From contig JAMOOP010000075.1 in the NCBI GenBank assembly GCA_027065385.1, positions 1-42,992 on the forward strand: a stretch of DNA of 42,992 bases. The letters run 5' to 3'. A model generated the notes under the pieces. It ran no database searches. It had not been told where the DNA came from and was given only the letters and a program-made list of their open reading frames with translations. Every line of letters starts with the position of its first letter. Position 1 is the first letter of the stretch. Shown in pieces: positions 25,731 through 35,639 of this stretch. The translations under genes were made by a program, and so were the position numbers. The DNA is from Campylobacteraceae bacterium. GTDB taxonomy: Bacteria > Campylobacterota > Campylobacteria > Campylobacterales > Sulfurovaceae.

Positions 25731-25743
25731 GAAATGGGTTATT
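25715..25743. terminator. Bidirectional terminator between the cytochrome gene and lpxD
   Basis: AATAACCCAT (25715-25724) pairs exactly with ATGGGTTATT (25734-25743) around a nine-base A-rich loop. It overlaps the ends of both converging genes. Confidence 0.65.
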
Positions 25744-26710
25744 CTTTAGAAGCTCTTTTTTTAACCAAAGAGGATATTTTAGCTTGTAATTTTAGCCAAA
25801 GTGTATGTTCAATAGCAGGAAAACCAGCATAAGTTTTTCCACCTTTAAGTGATTTAGTAACTCCTCCTTTTCCTGCAATGGTTGCAAAGTCACCAATATG
25901 TAAGTGTCCTGCTGTTCCACTCTGTCCACCCATTACTACATTTCTTCCCATAGAGGTAGAACCTGCAATTCCTGCTTGACCTGCCATTAGAGTATATTCA
26001 CCAATATCACAATTATGTCCAATTTGAACTAAATTATCTAACTTTGTACCTTTTCTAATATAGGTTGTACCAAATACAGCTCTATCTATAGTTGTGTTTG
26101 CTCCAATCTCTACATCATCTTCTATAACGGTATTACCATTTTGATAGATTTTAATATGTTCACCTGTTTTAGTATGAGCAAAGCCGTACCCATCAGAACC
26201 AATAACTACTCCTGCATGAATTATACAATCTGCTCCAATTTTTGAATGGTGATATATAGTTACATTTGGATATATAATAGTATTTGAACCAATAGTTGAA
26301 AAATCCCCTATATAAGCACCTGCCATAATAGTTACATTTTTACCTATTGTTACATCTTTTCCAAATCTAACTCTTTTATCTATATCACAACCCTCACCCA
26401 TAGAAGGGTGTGAACCTTTTGTTACTATTTTATAGGCAAAGAGTTTACTAATTAGTGCTAGTTTTAGATATGGTTCATCTGTAATTAATGCTATAGCTGT
26501 TTTTGGAAGAAGAGAAGCATACTCTTTTTCAATTAAAACAGCTCCTGCTTTAGTTGGGGCTAAATCTTTTATATATTTTTTATCATTAAAAAAACTAATC
26601 TCTAAAGAGGAGGCTTTATTTAGAGTATGAAGCCCTATTATCTCTTTATCTTCTCCATTAAAGGAAATATTTACTTGATTACATATATCTTTTAATTTAT
26701 AACTACTCAT
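25739..26710 (-). CDS. lpxD: UDP-3-O-acylglucosamine N-acyltransferase LpxD
   Basis: LpxD adds the second 3-hydroxyacyl chain to UDP-3-O-acylglucosamine in lipid A synthesis. A short uridine-binding N-terminal domain ('[15 protein letters not shown]') is followed by a long left-handed beta-helix of hexapeptide repeats ('[20 protein letters not shown]') with the catalytic region '[19 protein letters not shown]' and a C-terminal helix. I start it at ATG 26710 (MSSYKLKD, 323 residues), one base after the ilvH stop; the longer frame uses a TTG inside ilvH. It is last in an ilvB-ilvH-lpxD operon. Confidence 0.96.
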   Translation of the reverse strand: MSSYKLKDICNQVNISFNGEDKEIIGLHTLNKASSLEISFFNDKKYIKDLAPTKAGAVLIEKEYASLLPKTAIALITDEPYLKLALISKLFAYKIVTKGSHPSMGEGCDIDKRVRFGKDVTIGKNVTIMAGAYIGDFSTIGSNTIIYPNVTIYHHSKIGADCIIHAGVVIGSDGYGFAHTKTGEHIKIYQNGNTVIEDDVEIGANTTIDRAVFGTTYIRKGTKLDNLVQIGHNCDIGEYTLMAGQAGIAGSTSMGRNVVMGGQSGTAGHLHIGDFATIAGKGGVTKSLKGGKTYAGFPAIEHTLWLKLQAKISSLVKKRASKE

Positions 26711-26711
26711 T

Positions 26712-27182
26712 CTATCTCTCAATAGCTACAACACCACCACGAACAATCTCTAAAGGATTGTATCTTCTAGTAGCTTCTAAAAAATGTTTTACACGACAAG
26801 GTTCATCTGTTACCATTCCAATAATCATATTTGCTCCAACATTAGCAATTCCACCATTATATGCTTGACATAAGGCTTGAATATCAGCTAAATTCTCTTC
26901 TATTGGAAATTTTGCTAAAACCATCTCTTTTTCAACCATCTCTTCATGTTCAACTACCTTATATACAGGAATTAATTTATGAAGCTGTTTTGTAATCTGT
27001 TCAATTACTCTTTTACTACCTTTTGTAACAATAGTAATTCTTGAACGGTTACTGTCTGGAATTGGAGCTACTGTTAGAGTCTCAATATTATAACCCCTTC
27101 CTGCAAAAAGACCAGAGACACGAGATAGTACAGAACTCTCATTTTCTACTAAAATTGATATAACTCTTCTTACATCAGCCAT
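26712..27182 (-). CDS. ilvH: Acetolactate synthase small (regulatory) subunit
   Basis: The regulatory subunit of acetohydroxyacid synthase gives the enzyme full activity and valine feedback. The 156 residues begin with an ACT domain ('[20 protein letters not shown]', '[17 protein letters not shown]', 'RSRITIV') and end in the second IlvH domain ('[20 protein letters not shown]'). Its ATG overlaps the ilvB stop by one base, giving coupled synthesis of the two subunits. Confidence 0.97.
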   Translation of the reverse strand: MADVRRVISILVENESSVLSRVSGLFAGRGYNIETLTVAPIPDSNRSRITIVTKGSKRVIEQITKQLHKLIPVYKVVEHEEMVEKEMVLAKFPIEENLADIQALCQAYNGGIANVGANMIIGMVTDEPCRVKHFLEATRRYNPLEIVRGGVVAIER

Positions 27183-28882
27183 TACTTCTTCTCCTCTTTA
27201 TCTGCTAGTATCATATTATATAACGCCCCACCAGCAGGAACCATAGGTAGTACATTTTCAAATCTATTAATAGCTACATTAATAAAAGTGACTTTATCTT
27301 TTTCTATTGCATCTTTTAAAGCACTATCAAACTCTTCTTTAGTTGTAACATCATAACCCAATCCTCCACAAGCTTCAGCTAAAGCTTTAAAGTTTGGTTG
27401 ATAACTTAAATCTGTTTCAGAAAATCTATTATCATAGAAGAATGATTGCCATTGTCTTACCATTCCTAAAAAGTGGTTGTTTAATATAATATTAATTACA
27501 GGTATCTTATATTCAGAAGCTGTTACTAATTCTTGAACATTCATTAAAATTGAACCATCACCTGTAAAGTTTATAACTGTTTTATCTGGACACCCTTTTT
27601 TTGCACCAAGTGCTGATGGAAAACCAAATCCCATAGTTCCAAGACCTCCAGAGTTTATCCACTGTCTTGGTCTATCAAATGGATAGTGTTGTGCTGACCA
27701 CATTTGATGTTGACCTACATCTGATGTAATTACGGCATCTTTACCTAAAAGTTCACCAACCCTCTCTATCACCCATTGAGGTTTTAATACATCATTACTA
27801 TCTTGATATGTTAATGGGTGAATTTCATTGTAACGATTAAGAACGGTTCTCCAGTCACTATATCTTTCAGAATTTATCTTATCTTCTATACCTTTAATAA
27901 TTTTTTCTAAAACTATAGAAATATCACCAACTATTGGATAATCAACCATAACCAATTTACTAATATTAGCAGGGTCAATATCAACATGAATAATATCTGC
28001 ATATTTTGCAAATTCACTTAATTTCCCCGTTACTCTATCATCAAATCTAGCTCCAAGTGAAATAACTAAATCTGTCTCACTCATAGCCATATTTGATGAG
28101 TAGTTTCCGTGCATTCCTAGCATTCCTTGAAGAAGAGGATTGCTATCACCCATAACGCCTCTAGCCATTAGAGTCTCAACGGCAGGAATTCCACCCATTT
28201 TAGCCAATTTTCTAACCAAATTACTAGCATTAGATAAAACAACACCACCACCAATATATAGAAGTGGTTTTTTAGATTTTAAAATAGCTTCTATAGCTTT
28301 TTCTATCTGTCTATTATTACCTTTAGTAGTAGGCTTATAACTTGGAATATTTACATCTTTAGGATAGTTAAACTCACCAAACTCTGCTGTTATATCTTTT
28401 GGAATATCAACTAAAACAGGGCCAGGTCTTCCAGTTCTTGCTATATGAAAAGCCTCTTTTAAAATTCTAGGTAACTCTTTTAACTCTCTTACTAAATAGT
28501 TGTGTTTAGTACAAGGTCTTGAAATTCCAACTGCATCAATCTCTTGAAATCCATCTGTTCCAATAAGAGATAGAGGAACTTGTCCAGATATTACAACTAA
28601 TGGAATAGAGTCCATATAAGCAGTAGCAAGACCAGTTACAGCATTTGTAAAGCCAGGCCCCGAAGTTACCATAGCAACCCCAACTTCACCAGTAGCTCTT
28701 GCATATCCATCAGCTGCGTGAACAGATGCTTGTTCATGCCTATTTAATATGTGTTCAAATCCATTTTGCTTATATATTTCATCATATACATTCATGATAG
28801 CACCACCAGGGTAACCAAAAACAGTTTTTACTCCCTCGGCTATCAGTGCTTCACAAACCATTCTCGCACCGTTCATCTTCAT
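27182..28882 (-). CDS. ilvB: Acetolactate synthase large (catalytic) subunit
   Basis: A thiamine diphosphate- and FAD-dependent enzyme making acetolactate and acetohydroxybutyrate, the first shared step to valine, leucine and isoleucine. Visible: 'FGYPGGAIMNVYD', the catalytic Glu in 'NRHEQASVHAADGYARATG', 'GLGTMGFGFPSALGAK', and the diphosphate/Mg motif 'FTGDGSILMNVQEL...ILNNHFLGMV'. I start at ATG 28882 (566 residues), nine bases after a GGAG; the longer frame starts at a TTG. The threonine ammonia-lyase gene for the preceding isoleucine step lies 3.4 kb away. A palindrome covers the promoter region, so a repressor is likely. Confidence 0.97.
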   Translation of the reverse strand: MKMNGARMVCEALIAEGVKTVFGYPGGAIMNVYDEIYKQNGFEHILNRHEQASVHAADGYARATGEVGVAMVTSGPGFTNAVTGLATAYMDSIPLVVISGQVPLSLIGTDGFQEIDAVGISRPCTKHNYLVRELKELPRILKEAFHIARTGRPGPVLVDIPKDITAEFGEFNYPKDVNIPSYKPTTKGNNRQIEKAIEAILKSKKPLLYIGGGVVLSNASNLVRKLAKMGGIPAVETLMARGVMGDSNPLLQGMLGMHGNYSSNMAMSETDLVISLGARFDDRVTGKLSEFAKYADIIHVDIDPANISKLVMVDYPIVGDISIVLEKIIKGIEDKINSERYSDWRTVLNRYNEIHPLTYQDSNDVLKPQWVIERVGELLGKDAVITSDVGQHQMWSAQHYPFDRPRQWINSGGLGTMGFGFPSALGAKKGCPDKTVINFTGDGSILMNVQELVTASEYKIPVINIILNNHFLGMVRQWQSFFYDNRFSETDLSYQPNFKALAEACGGLGYDVTTKEEFDSALKDAIEKDKVTFINVAINRFENVLPMVPAGGALYNMILADKEEKK

Positions 28883-28911
28883 GAATAATCGCTCCAATCG
28901 TTTTAAATTTT

Positions 28912-28955
28912 ATTATAATCAGTGATTTTATCTAAATTAGATAAATATTATCTAA
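28912..28955 (-). promoter_or_regulatory. ilvB promoter with palindromic operator candidate
   Basis: A -10 box TATAAT (28917-28912, minus strand) lies about 30 bp before ilvB. Overlapping the -35 area is a perfect 17-bp palindrome, TTATCTAAATTAGATAA (28928-28944). The half-site TTATCTAA recurs at 28948-28955, exactly 20 bp (two helical turns) on. This spacing suits a dimeric repressor binding twice on one face of the DNA. Confidence 0.5.
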
Positions 28956-29038
28956 AATATTAGTTTTTGTATTTTTATAAAAATACTATAAAAGATATAT
29001 CTTAATTTTAAAATTCAAACAAAAATAATACTTTAATA

Positions 29039-29083
29039 TGTTATAATAAATTTAAGTATTTAAAAGTGTAATTTAATACACTT
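29039..29083 (+). promoter_or_regulatory. Extended -10 promoter and inverted repeat ahead of the envelope-protein trio
   Basis: TGTTATAAT (29039-29047) is a full extended -10 element. Seventeen bases downstream, in the 5' leader, AAGTGTA (29064-29070) and TACACTT (29077-29083) form an inverted repeat around ATTTAA. It could be an operator or a leader hairpin. The leader would be about 70 bases long. Confidence 0.45.
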
Positions 29084-29122
29084 AATGATAAAAAATAACT
29101 TTATATTATAAAGGAGGGATTA

Positions 29123-29635
29123 ATGAAATTTTTAAAAAAAATAGTTAAAAGTTTTATATTAGTAGGTTTAATAGTCTTAAATTCTAATGCTTTTGAGCAA
29201 AATGGGGTAAAAGATGGGAATATAAAAATCTCTGGTAGTTTAGTCAGTACTCAACCCAAAAGTGGACTTAATAAAATGGATTTATATTTTGAAGTTGGTG
29301 ATTTCTATAATGATAATATAGAGGTTTTAATTGGACTTCAACTTGAAGTACAAGAGATGCAAAAAAATAATGAACTATTTTATACTTTATCACCTGGGGT
29401 TAATTACTATTTTTATAAAACACCTCTAATTACACCATATATTGGTGGACAATTTTTTTATAAAAATACCTCTTATGAATATGTAAGAGAAACAAAGGGT
29501 AGCAAATTTTATATTGGAACACATGTTTTTATTACAGAAAATATAGCTATGACTCCAGAGTTTGGTACAATATATAAAGATTTCGATATTGAAAAAGGTA
29601 CATATTTTAATACCTTTTTTACATATTTTTTCTAA
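29123..29635 (+). CDS. Small outer-membrane beta-barrel-like protein
   Basis: A 170-residue exported protein: signal peptide 'SFILVGLIVLNSNA', then about eight amphipathic strands ending in aromatic residues ('FFTYFF'). The middle ('LFYTLSPGVNYYFYKTPLIT', 'PYIGGQFFYKNTSYEY') is like OmpW/OprF-type eight-stranded barrels. It has a strong AAGGAGGG ribosome site and heads a group with two lipoprotein genes downstream, spaced 18 and 22 bp. I recognise no precise family or cargo. Confidence 0.65.
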   Translation: MKFLKKIVKSFILVGLIVLNSNAFEQNGVKDGNIKISGSLVSTQPKSGLNKMDLYFEVGDFYNDNIEVLIGLQLEVQEMQKNNELFYTLSPGVNYYFYKTPLITPYIGGQFFYKNTSYEYVRETKGSKFYIGTHVFITENIAMTPEFGTIYKDFDIEKGTYFNTFFTYFF

Positions 29636-29653
29636 AAAAGGAGGAGCTTTTAA

Positions 29654-30400
29654 ATGAAAAATATATCAATTTCGCTGGGTGCAATACTATTAATAATTGG
29701 TTGTGGATTGGATAAAAAGGATTTAAATGATATACCATTTTTAAATGAAAATGAAAGGGTTGATTATTTAGCAGAGGGTGGTAGTTATGATTTGGCTAAA
29801 TATTTAGTTCCTAATGAAAATCAAACAAATATATATCAAGTAAAAAAAATTATGGATGTTGAAGTAGATAATCAAAATTATCAACATCCTCAAAGGAATT
29901 TTAATGAGGAGATAAAATATGATGTAGAAGGAAATCAAATAAAAGTAGGCGTAGATATAAGTTATAATATTAAAGCTTTTGCAATAGAAAGAGTAGAAGT
30001 TGATAATGATGGATTTTATGATTTCAGAAAATATAGACGATTTGTTGATATAAATGATACCTATTATAGCTATGAAGCACCTTTAAAGAACAATCCAACA
30101 GGTTCGTTTGAAATAATGTGGTTAAGATGTAATCTTGAGGAGCATAATAATACAGTTAAAGTTTTAGATAAAACATATAATGATGTTCTTACACTTGTAT
30201 GTAATTCAAAATCAGATAAAGGTGTTAGAGGTGAATTTCATGAATATATAAGTTTTTTTACAAGATTTATGTATGCAAAACATATAGGTCAAATAAGTGT
30301 TTATGGAGAAAGAAATACTACAAAACAGTATGATACTACTTCTTATAGTCATGTACTAACATTAAAAGAGTTAAAAGAAATAAAAAAAGAAAATAATTAA
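29654..30400 (+). CDS. Lipoprotein of unknown function
   Basis: A 248-residue lipoprotein with the signal 'ISLGAILLIIGCG' (lipobox Cys at residue 17). The mature part is acidic and rich in Asn and Tyr with beta character ('DVEVDNQNYQHPQRNFNEE'); two Cys (about 157 and 182) may pair. I find no known domain. It has a GGAGG ribosome site and lies between a barrel-like protein gene and another lipoprotein gene, so the three may form one envelope complex. Confidence 0.6.
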   Translation: MKNISISLGAILLIIGCGLDKKDLNDIPFLNENERVDYLAEGGSYDLAKYLVPNENQTNIYQVKKIMDVEVDNQNYQHPQRNFNEEIKYDVEGNQIKVGVDISYNIKAFAIERVEVDNDGFYDFRKYRRFVDINDTYYSYEAPLKNNPTGSFEIMWLRCNLEEHNNTVKVLDKTYNDVLTLVCNSKSDKGVRGEFHEYISFFTRFMYAKHIGQISVYGERNTTKQYDTTSYSHVLTLKELKEIKKENN

Positions 30401-30422
30401 ATCTAAATAAAAAGGACAAATT

Positions 30423-31322
30423 ATGAATAAATTAATAAAATTAAGTTTAATATTAACACCATCTATTATTTTAATAGGTTGTGGTTCTGGTGGTAGTGAT
30501 AATAATAATGAAAAACAGACTATTGAGTCAGCATTAAAAATAAGTAATGCTGTATATGCTTCACCAAGAAGTATAGAGTATAGCCATAAAAGCAGACAAG
30601 TATTTACAAAAAAAACAAAAAGAATATATAATAAAATAACAAAAATTACTAATAATTTTGAAAAAGAGACATATCCTTGTGATGTAAGTGGAAACTACGA
30701 GATGGAAATGATTAATGAAAACTCTTTTTATGTTACATATAATAGCTGTATAGCTTACAATAAAGATACACAAACTAATGATTTTAACAATGGAACAGTT
30801 AGTATGAGTTTTGATAACGAAACTAATACAACAAAAATAAAAATGGAGTATTATAGTTCCATAGAAGACTATGATAACGCAACAGAGGGTACATACTATA
30901 AAGATATATTTATGTCAGAACATATTGAAGGAAAAAATATAACTGAATTTGAAATTGATGGTACTATAGAGTATTATAATGTTAATGATTTAAGTGTATA
31001 TGAAACTATGACATATAGTAATTTATTAATGAAAGAGAATAATGCAACAAAAGCATGGTTTTACAAAGGAGGATTTTACGATAAAGTTGGTTGTTTTACC
31101 CAAAATCATGTTTATGAAACAGATGAAAATGATTGGCTAGTAGAAAATAGTAAAAATAGTGACTATTGGAGTTCAGGAACTCTATATGTAGATAGTACAA
31201 GATATGTATATAGTGGCGATATGGTTACAGTTACAAAAGGAGACTCAAAAGGTACATTTAAACAGCAAGAATTAATAGATGAACTTAATAAAGAAAAGAG
31301 TTCAACTGATTGTGATATTTAA
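30423..31322 (+). CDS. Lipoprotein of unknown function
   Basis: A 299-residue lipoprotein ('LILTPSIILIGCGSGGSDNN', lipobox Cys at residue 20 followed by a Gly/Ser/Asn-rich tether). The mature domain is beta-rich with repeated short acidic turns and Cys pairs ('YPCDVSGNYEME', 'YNSCIAYNK', 'DKVGCFTQNH'). It opens with 'ESALKISNAVYASP', like the beginning of other small Campylobacterota lipoproteins I cannot name. Third and last gene of the envelope trio, closed by a strong terminator. Confidence 0.6.
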   Translation: MNKLIKLSLILTPSIILIGCGSGGSDNNNEKQTIESALKISNAVYASPRSIEYSHKSRQVFTKKTKRIYNKITKITNNFEKETYPCDVSGNYEMEMINENSFYVTYNSCIAYNKDTQTNDFNNGTVSMSFDNETNTTKIKMEYYSSIEDYDNATEGTYYKDIFMSEHIEGKNITEFEIDGTIEYYNVNDLSVYETMTYSNLLMKENNATKAWFYKGGFYDKVGCFTQNHVYETDENDWLVENSKNSDYWSSGTLYVDSTRYVYSGDMVTVTKGDSKGTFKQQELIDELNKEKSSTDCDI

Positions 31323-31326
31323 AATT

Positions 31327-31348
31327 AGGAGTGACTAAAATCACTCCT
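31327..31348. terminator. Bidirectional terminator between the envelope trio and gppA
   Basis: AGGAGTGA (31327-31334) pairs with TCACTCCT (31341-31348) around a six-base loop, overlapping the gppA stop codon. Confidence 0.65.
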
Positions 31349-32252
31349 CCAAACACTCACTAAAAGCAACACCCTCTCTTACTCCATCATCAATAACAAT
31401 AGACTCATTAAATCTACCTATATTATAAAGTTCTTCATATATAAGAACTCCTGATGCTATTAAATCTTCTCTTCCTACACCTACCGTTTTTACTCTATCT
31501 TCTTTTGACATAGTTAAGAGTATCTCTAACTGTTTAACTAAATCGGCTCTAGTCAATATAGTTCCGTGTATCTTTTCTGCGTCATAAGTTTTGTATGTTA
31601 GTCCTAGCTTCATACTAGCTATAGTAGTTGGTGTTCCTGCTGTTGCTATAAATTTCTCTACTTTTCCATATTTTGAGTATATCTCTTCTGTAAATACTCT
31701 TATATCATTCATTAAAGCAGATATTCCATTTGCTATTTCTGTTAATGTTTTAAAGCTTTGAGTAAGGGTTACAATTCCTATTTTAAAACTTTTAGCAAAG
31801 GTCTTATCTCCATAATGAAATATTATCTCTGTTGATGCCCCACCAATATCAGCTAATGCAAAACTTTTAGGCTCTATTCCTAAAAGTTTTAGACGGTTAG
31901 TTGTAGCAATAAGAGCATATTTAGCTTCACTATCTCCATCTATAATATTAAATTTAACTCCCGTTCTATCTTTAATCTCATCTAATATCTCTTTAGAGTT
32001 AATAGCCTGTCTTAATGCTTCTGTTGTTACAGCTTTTATAGTTGAGTCTGAAAAATCCATTTTGGATTTTGCTTCATCTATTGCATTAACAACTCTATCT
32101 AACGCTTCACTACTAATTTTTCCAGTTATGGCTAAATTATCTGCTGTTTTTACTGTTTTATGAAATTCACTTAGAAACTTTTTACTTTTGCAATCTATTT
32201 TTAAAAAACGAATACTATTTGAACCTAAATCTATAGCTACAACCCTTTTCAT
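31341..32252 (-). CDS. Ppx/GppA-family phosphatase
   Basis: These actin-fold enzymes remove phosphate from polyphosphate (Ppx) or pppGpp (GppA). The 303-residue protein contains only the two-lobed catalytic part: phosphate-1 motif 'AIDLGSNSIRFLKID', 'ITGKISSEAL', 'AVTTEALRQAINS', and phosphate-2 'LADIGGASTEII'. The C-terminal HD-like domain of long Ppx proteins is absent. It overlaps the end of ilvA by four bases, so the two are co-translated. The sequence does not decide between exopolyphosphatase and pppGpp hydrolase. Confidence 0.9.
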   Translation of the reverse strand: MKRVVAIDLGSNSIRFLKIDCKSKKFLSEFHKTVKTADNLAITGKISSEALDRVVNAIDEAKSKMDFSDSTIKAVTTEALRQAINSKEILDEIKDRTGVKFNIIDGDSEAKYALIATTNRLKLLGIEPKSFALADIGGASTEIIFHYGDKTFAKSFKIGIVTLTQSFKTLTEIANGISALMNDIRVFTEEIYSKYGKVEKFIATAGTPTTIASMKLGLTYKTYDAEKIHGTILTRADLVKQLEILLTMSKEDRVKTVGVGREDLIASGVLIYEELYNIGRFNESIVIDDGVREGVAFSECLEE

Positions 32253-33460
32253 CTTAGCTCCTTAAATTCAAATCCATTCTTAGTTAAAATCTCTCTAACC
32301 TCATCTTGATGTGCTACCCCTTTTGTCTCTAAATCAACAGATACAACAGCATCACCAAACTCTAAATCTATAGAGGTTCTATCATAACCTATTTGGACAA
32401 TATTAGCCCCAACTTTAGTTAAAAGCTCTGTAAAGTGCATAAGAGAACCAGGTTTATCAACCATTACAACACTAAGTTTCATCTTTCTACTACTCTTTAC
32501 TAACCCTTTTTCAATAATAAGTGAGAGCATAGTTACATCAATATTTCCTCCACTTAAAACTACGCCTACTTTTGCACCTTTTGGAAGATTTAATCGCCCC
32601 TGCATTAAAGAGGCAACCCCAACCGAACCAGCACCCTCTACTAAGAGTTTCTGTTTTTCTAATAAGAACAGAATTGCCTCTGCTATCTCATCTTCTGAAA
32701 CTAACTCTAAATTATCTACTGTTTTTAGTATATACTCTAAAGTAATAGGTGAAGCGTCTCTTACAGCGATACCATCAGCTATCGTTCTTACACTCTTAGT
32801 TGATTTTGCCTCTTTTGTATCGTAAGACTCTTTCATAGCAGTAGCTCCAAGTGAAGCAACCCCTATAACTTTTATATTTGGATTTAAACTCTTAATAGCT
32901 ACTCCAATACCAGATATTAATCCTCCACCCCCAACAGGCACTACAATAGCATCTAAATCTTTTACATCTTCTAACATCTCTAAAGCTACTGTCCCTTGTC
33001 CTGCCATAACAGCACTATCTGTAAATGGGTGAACAAAATCTTTTTTATGCTCTTTTGCATAATCTATAGCATAAGAGTAAGCCTCATCATAGTTTGCTCC
33101 ATGTAAAATAACCTCTGCTCCAAACTCTCTAACACCTTGAACTTTAGTTAACGGAGTACTATCTGGCATAACAATAGTAGCATTAATTTTAAAATATTTA
33201 GCACTAAAAGCGACACCTTGGGCATGGTTTCCAGCACTTGCAGCTACTACTCCACCTCTTTTCCCCTCTTCTACTAAAGAGGCTATTTTATTGAATGCTC
33301 CTCTTAATTTAAATGCACCTGTAAGTTGTAAGTTCTCTTTTTTTAGATAAACCTCATACCCACTAATTTTACTTAAATTTGGTGCATAAGCAAAAGGTGT
33401 ACGATGTGCAACACCCTTCAATCTATCTTTCGCTTTTTCTATAGCTTTTAAATCCAACAT
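32249..33460 (-). CDS. ilvA: Threonine ammonia-lyase with C-terminal ACT domain
   Basis: A PLP enzyme turning threonine into 2-oxobutanoate, the entry to isoleucine. The 403 residues show the PLP lysine in 'LTGAFKLRGAFNKI', 'SAGNHAQGVAFSA', the phosphate-binding 'VPVGGGGLISGIG', and an ACT domain after residue 325 ('KLSVVMVDKPGSLMHFTELL'). This single-ACT layout is the shorter type rather than the long E. coli IlvA. The ilvBH pair in the same window supplies the next step. The gppA-type gene follows with a four-base overlap. Confidence 0.95.
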   Translation of the reverse strand: MLDLKAIEKAKDRLKGVAHRTPFAYAPNLSKISGYEVYLKKENLQLTGAFKLRGAFNKIASLVEEGKRGGVVAASAGNHAQGVAFSAKYFKINATIVMPDSTPLTKVQGVREFGAEVILHGANYDEAYSYAIDYAKEHKKDFVHPFTDSAVMAGQGTVALEMLEDVKDLDAIVVPVGGGGLISGIGVAIKSLNPNIKVIGVASLGATAMKESYDTKEAKSTKSVRTIADGIAVRDASPITLEYILKTVDNLELVSEDEIAEAILFLLEKQKLLVEGAGSVGVASLMQGRLNLPKGAKVGVVLSGGNIDVTMLSLIIEKGLVKSSRKMKLSVVMVDKPGSLMHFTELLTKVGANIVQIGYDRTSIDLEFGDAVVSVDLETKGVAHQDEVREILTKNGFEFKELR

Positions 33461-33513
33461 TAATTTTTCCTAGATATTATATGGGTGCAATTATATCAAA
33501 AAGGATAAAAATT

Positions 33514-33945
33514 ATGGAATGTGAAATCCCACAAGTTAATTCAAATATTGAAGAGATGAAAAAAAATTTTGAGGAGACTAAAACAATAGCAGTAATTGGT
33601 TGCTCTCCAAATGAGACAAAAGATAGTAATAAAGTGGCTAAATATCTATTAGAAGTAGGGTATGATATGATACCTGTTTATCCAAAAGAGGATAAGATTT
33701 TGGGTCAAAAGGTCTATAGAAGTTTATTAGATATAGATAAAGAGGTTGATATGGTTGTTGTATTTAGAAAACCAGCAGTTGTTAGTGCTGTGGCTGATGC
33801 TTGTATTAAAAGAGGTGATGTAAAGGTTTTATGGACTCAAATTGGTATAGTAAATAATGAAGCAGGGAAAAAGGCTAAAGAGGCAGGAATATCTGTAGTA
33901 CAAAGCTACTGTGCTATGGTTGAGCATAGGGAGATATTTAAGTAA
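33514..33945 (+). CDS. CoA-binding-domain protein
   Basis: A 143-residue single-domain protein with the Rossmann-like CoA-binding fold: 'TIAVIGCSPNETKDSNKVAK', 'VYPKEDKILGQKVYRSL', 'VVVFRKPAVV' and the end 'GISVVQSYCAMVEHREIF'. The family is widespread; the exact role is unknown. I start at ATG 33514, nine bases after AAGGA; the longer frame from 33481 has no ribosome site and runs back into the ilvA upstream region. Confidence 0.88.
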   Translation: MECEIPQVNSNIEEMKKNFEETKTIAVIGCSPNETKDSNKVAKYLLEVGYDMIPVYPKEDKILGQKVYRSLLDIDKEVDMVVVFRKPAVVSAVADACIKRGDVKVLWTQIGIVNNEAGKKAKEAGISVVQSYCAMVEHREIFK

Positions 33946-33996
33946 GATAGATATAATTACAAAAAAATAAATTGTAAATTATATAAAAGGAATGTT

Positions 33997-34734
33997 ATGG
34001 GTAGAGCATTTGAATACCGAAAAGCAGCGAAAATGAAAAGATGGGGAACAATGTCTAAAGTGTTTCCTAAACTAGGAAAGATTATTACGATGGCAGCAAA
34101 AGCAGGAAGCCCAGACCCTGATATGAACCCTAGACTTAGAACTGCTATTTTAAATGCAAAAGCTCAGAATATGCCAAAACATAATATTGAAGCAGCTATT
34201 AAACGAGCTTTAGGAAAAGATGGTGCAGATATTAAAGAGATACACTATGAGGCAAAAGCACCTTATGGGGTTCAACTTATTATTGATTGTGCAACAGATA
34301 ATCCAACCAGAACTGTAGCTAATGTTAAAGCAATTTTAACAAGAAACAGGGCTGAAATGCTTACAAGTGGCTCTTTAAATTTTATGTTTACGCAAAAATC
34401 GGTTTTTACATTTGATAAGAGTGATAATATAGATATTGAAGAGCTTGAACTTGAACTAATTGATTTTGGATTAGAAGAGATAGAAGAGGATAAAGAGCCA
34501 GTTGAAAATGGTAAAGATAAAGATATTATTAGAATTTTTGGTGAGTTTGCATCATTTGGTGAACTATCAAAAGCTTTAGAAGATAGAGGAATAGCTATAA
34601 CAAAAGCAGAAATTCAAAGAGTTGCTAACTCTCCAATAGAGCTTACAGAAGAGCAGTTAGAAGAGATAGATACTCTTATATATAAACTAGAAGATGATGA
34701 AGATGTTCAAGCAGTCTATACCAATATAAATTAA
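33997..34734 (+). CDS. YebC/PmpR-family protein
   Basis: A 245-residue protein of the YebC family, whose members act as DNA-binding regulators or, as shown more recently for some, help ribosomes through proline stretches. The N-terminal '[20 protein letters not shown]' helix bundle, '[20 protein letters not shown]' and '[16 protein letters not shown]' are characteristic. An AAGGA ribosome site precedes the ATG. The 3' end overlaps the converging gene by four bases. Confidence 0.95.
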   Translation: MGRAFEYRKAAKMKRWGTMSKVFPKLGKIITMAAKAGSPDPDMNPRLRTAILNAKAQNMPKHNIEAAIKRALGKDGADIKEIHYEAKAPYGVQLIIDCATDNPTRTVANVKAILTRNRAEMLTSGSLNFMFTQKSVFTFDKSDNIDIEELELELIDFGLEEIEEDKEPVENGKDKDIIRIFGEFASFGELSKALEDRGIAITKAEIQRVANSPIELTEEQLEEIDTLIYKLEDDEDVQAVYTNIN

Positions 34735-35639
34735 TATTTTTTAAACTTTACACCAATATTAAACATAAATCTATATGAGCGTTCATAACCGTTCTCCTCT
34801 CTCCATAATATAGATGGAGAGAGTTCATAATAGACCCAATTTTTATATAAAAGGTCTCTATATGCTATATATAGTTGTTCATAACGAATATAAGATTTAA
34901 GTACATCTAGTTCACTTGTTAAAGAGACACCTAAACTAAGTTCTTTTTTATCTGATAATATTTTTGTAGCAGATATACTATTTACAATACTACTATTATA
35001 TGTCCAACTTCTATATCTAAAAAAGTTACGATAAAATAGATATACACTACTACTAAAATATTGCATTTTATTTAAGTTTAAAGTGTCTTCAAAATCTCCA
35101 TTACTATATAAACGAAAACGGTTACTAGCTACAGCATTTTTATCTTCTAATATATATCTAGCTTTTAGGTTAAAATATGGATATAGAGTTAATTTTCTAA
35201 ATTTAACACCAATACCAGAGGTTAAATCTACCTTTTTTATAACCTCATTAAAAAAGTCTAAACGCAAAAAGTAGTTTTTCTTTTCCATTTTATATTGGTT
35301 GTTTAGAGAAGTTCCATCATAAAATATATCATCACTATCTTCATCTTCAAAAATAAGACGGAATTTTTTTTGTAGTTTTGGAAGGTTTAAACGAACTCTT
35401 AAACGCATTGCATATTCACTTTTTCTTCCACTCTCAATAGCAAAAGAGCTTTTAAGTTCAGCCTCTGTTTTACTCTGTTCCGTACTATTGGCATCTATAA
35501 AATAGTCATCAACACTATTACTACTATCAACTAAGATTTGACATAAACTATTATAATACTCATCTAGTAGTGTAGTATTAAAATCAGCTTTTAATATTGA
35601 TAATAGTAGTATAAAATATAAAAATAGATACCTAAACAT
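34731..35639 (-). CDS. Putative outer-membrane protein of unknown function
   Basis: A 302-residue exported protein (signal peptide '[17 protein letters not shown]'). Apart from a short helical start that includes one Cys ('[16 protein letters not shown]'), it consists of alternating strands rich in Tyr, Arg and Phe ('[20 protein letters not shown]', '[15 protein letters not shown]', '[14 protein letters not shown]') as in outer-membrane barrels. I do not recognise a named family. It stands alone, ending four bases inside the converging yebC-type gene. Confidence 0.7.
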   Translation of the reverse strand: MFRYLFLYFILLLSILKADFNTTLLDEYYNSLCQILVDSSNSVDDYFIDANSTEQSKTEAELKSSFAIESGRKSEYAMRLRVRLNLPKLQKKFRLIFEDEDSDDIFYDGTSLNNQYKMEKKNYFLRLDFFNEVIKKVDLTSGIGVKFRKLTLYPYFNLKARYILEDKNAVASNRFRLYSNGDFEDTLNLNKMQYFSSSVYLFYRNFFRYRSWTYNSSIVNSISATKILSDKKELSLGVSLTSELDVLKSYIRYEQLYIAYRDLLYKNWVYYELSPSILWREENGYERSYRFMFNIGVKFKKY

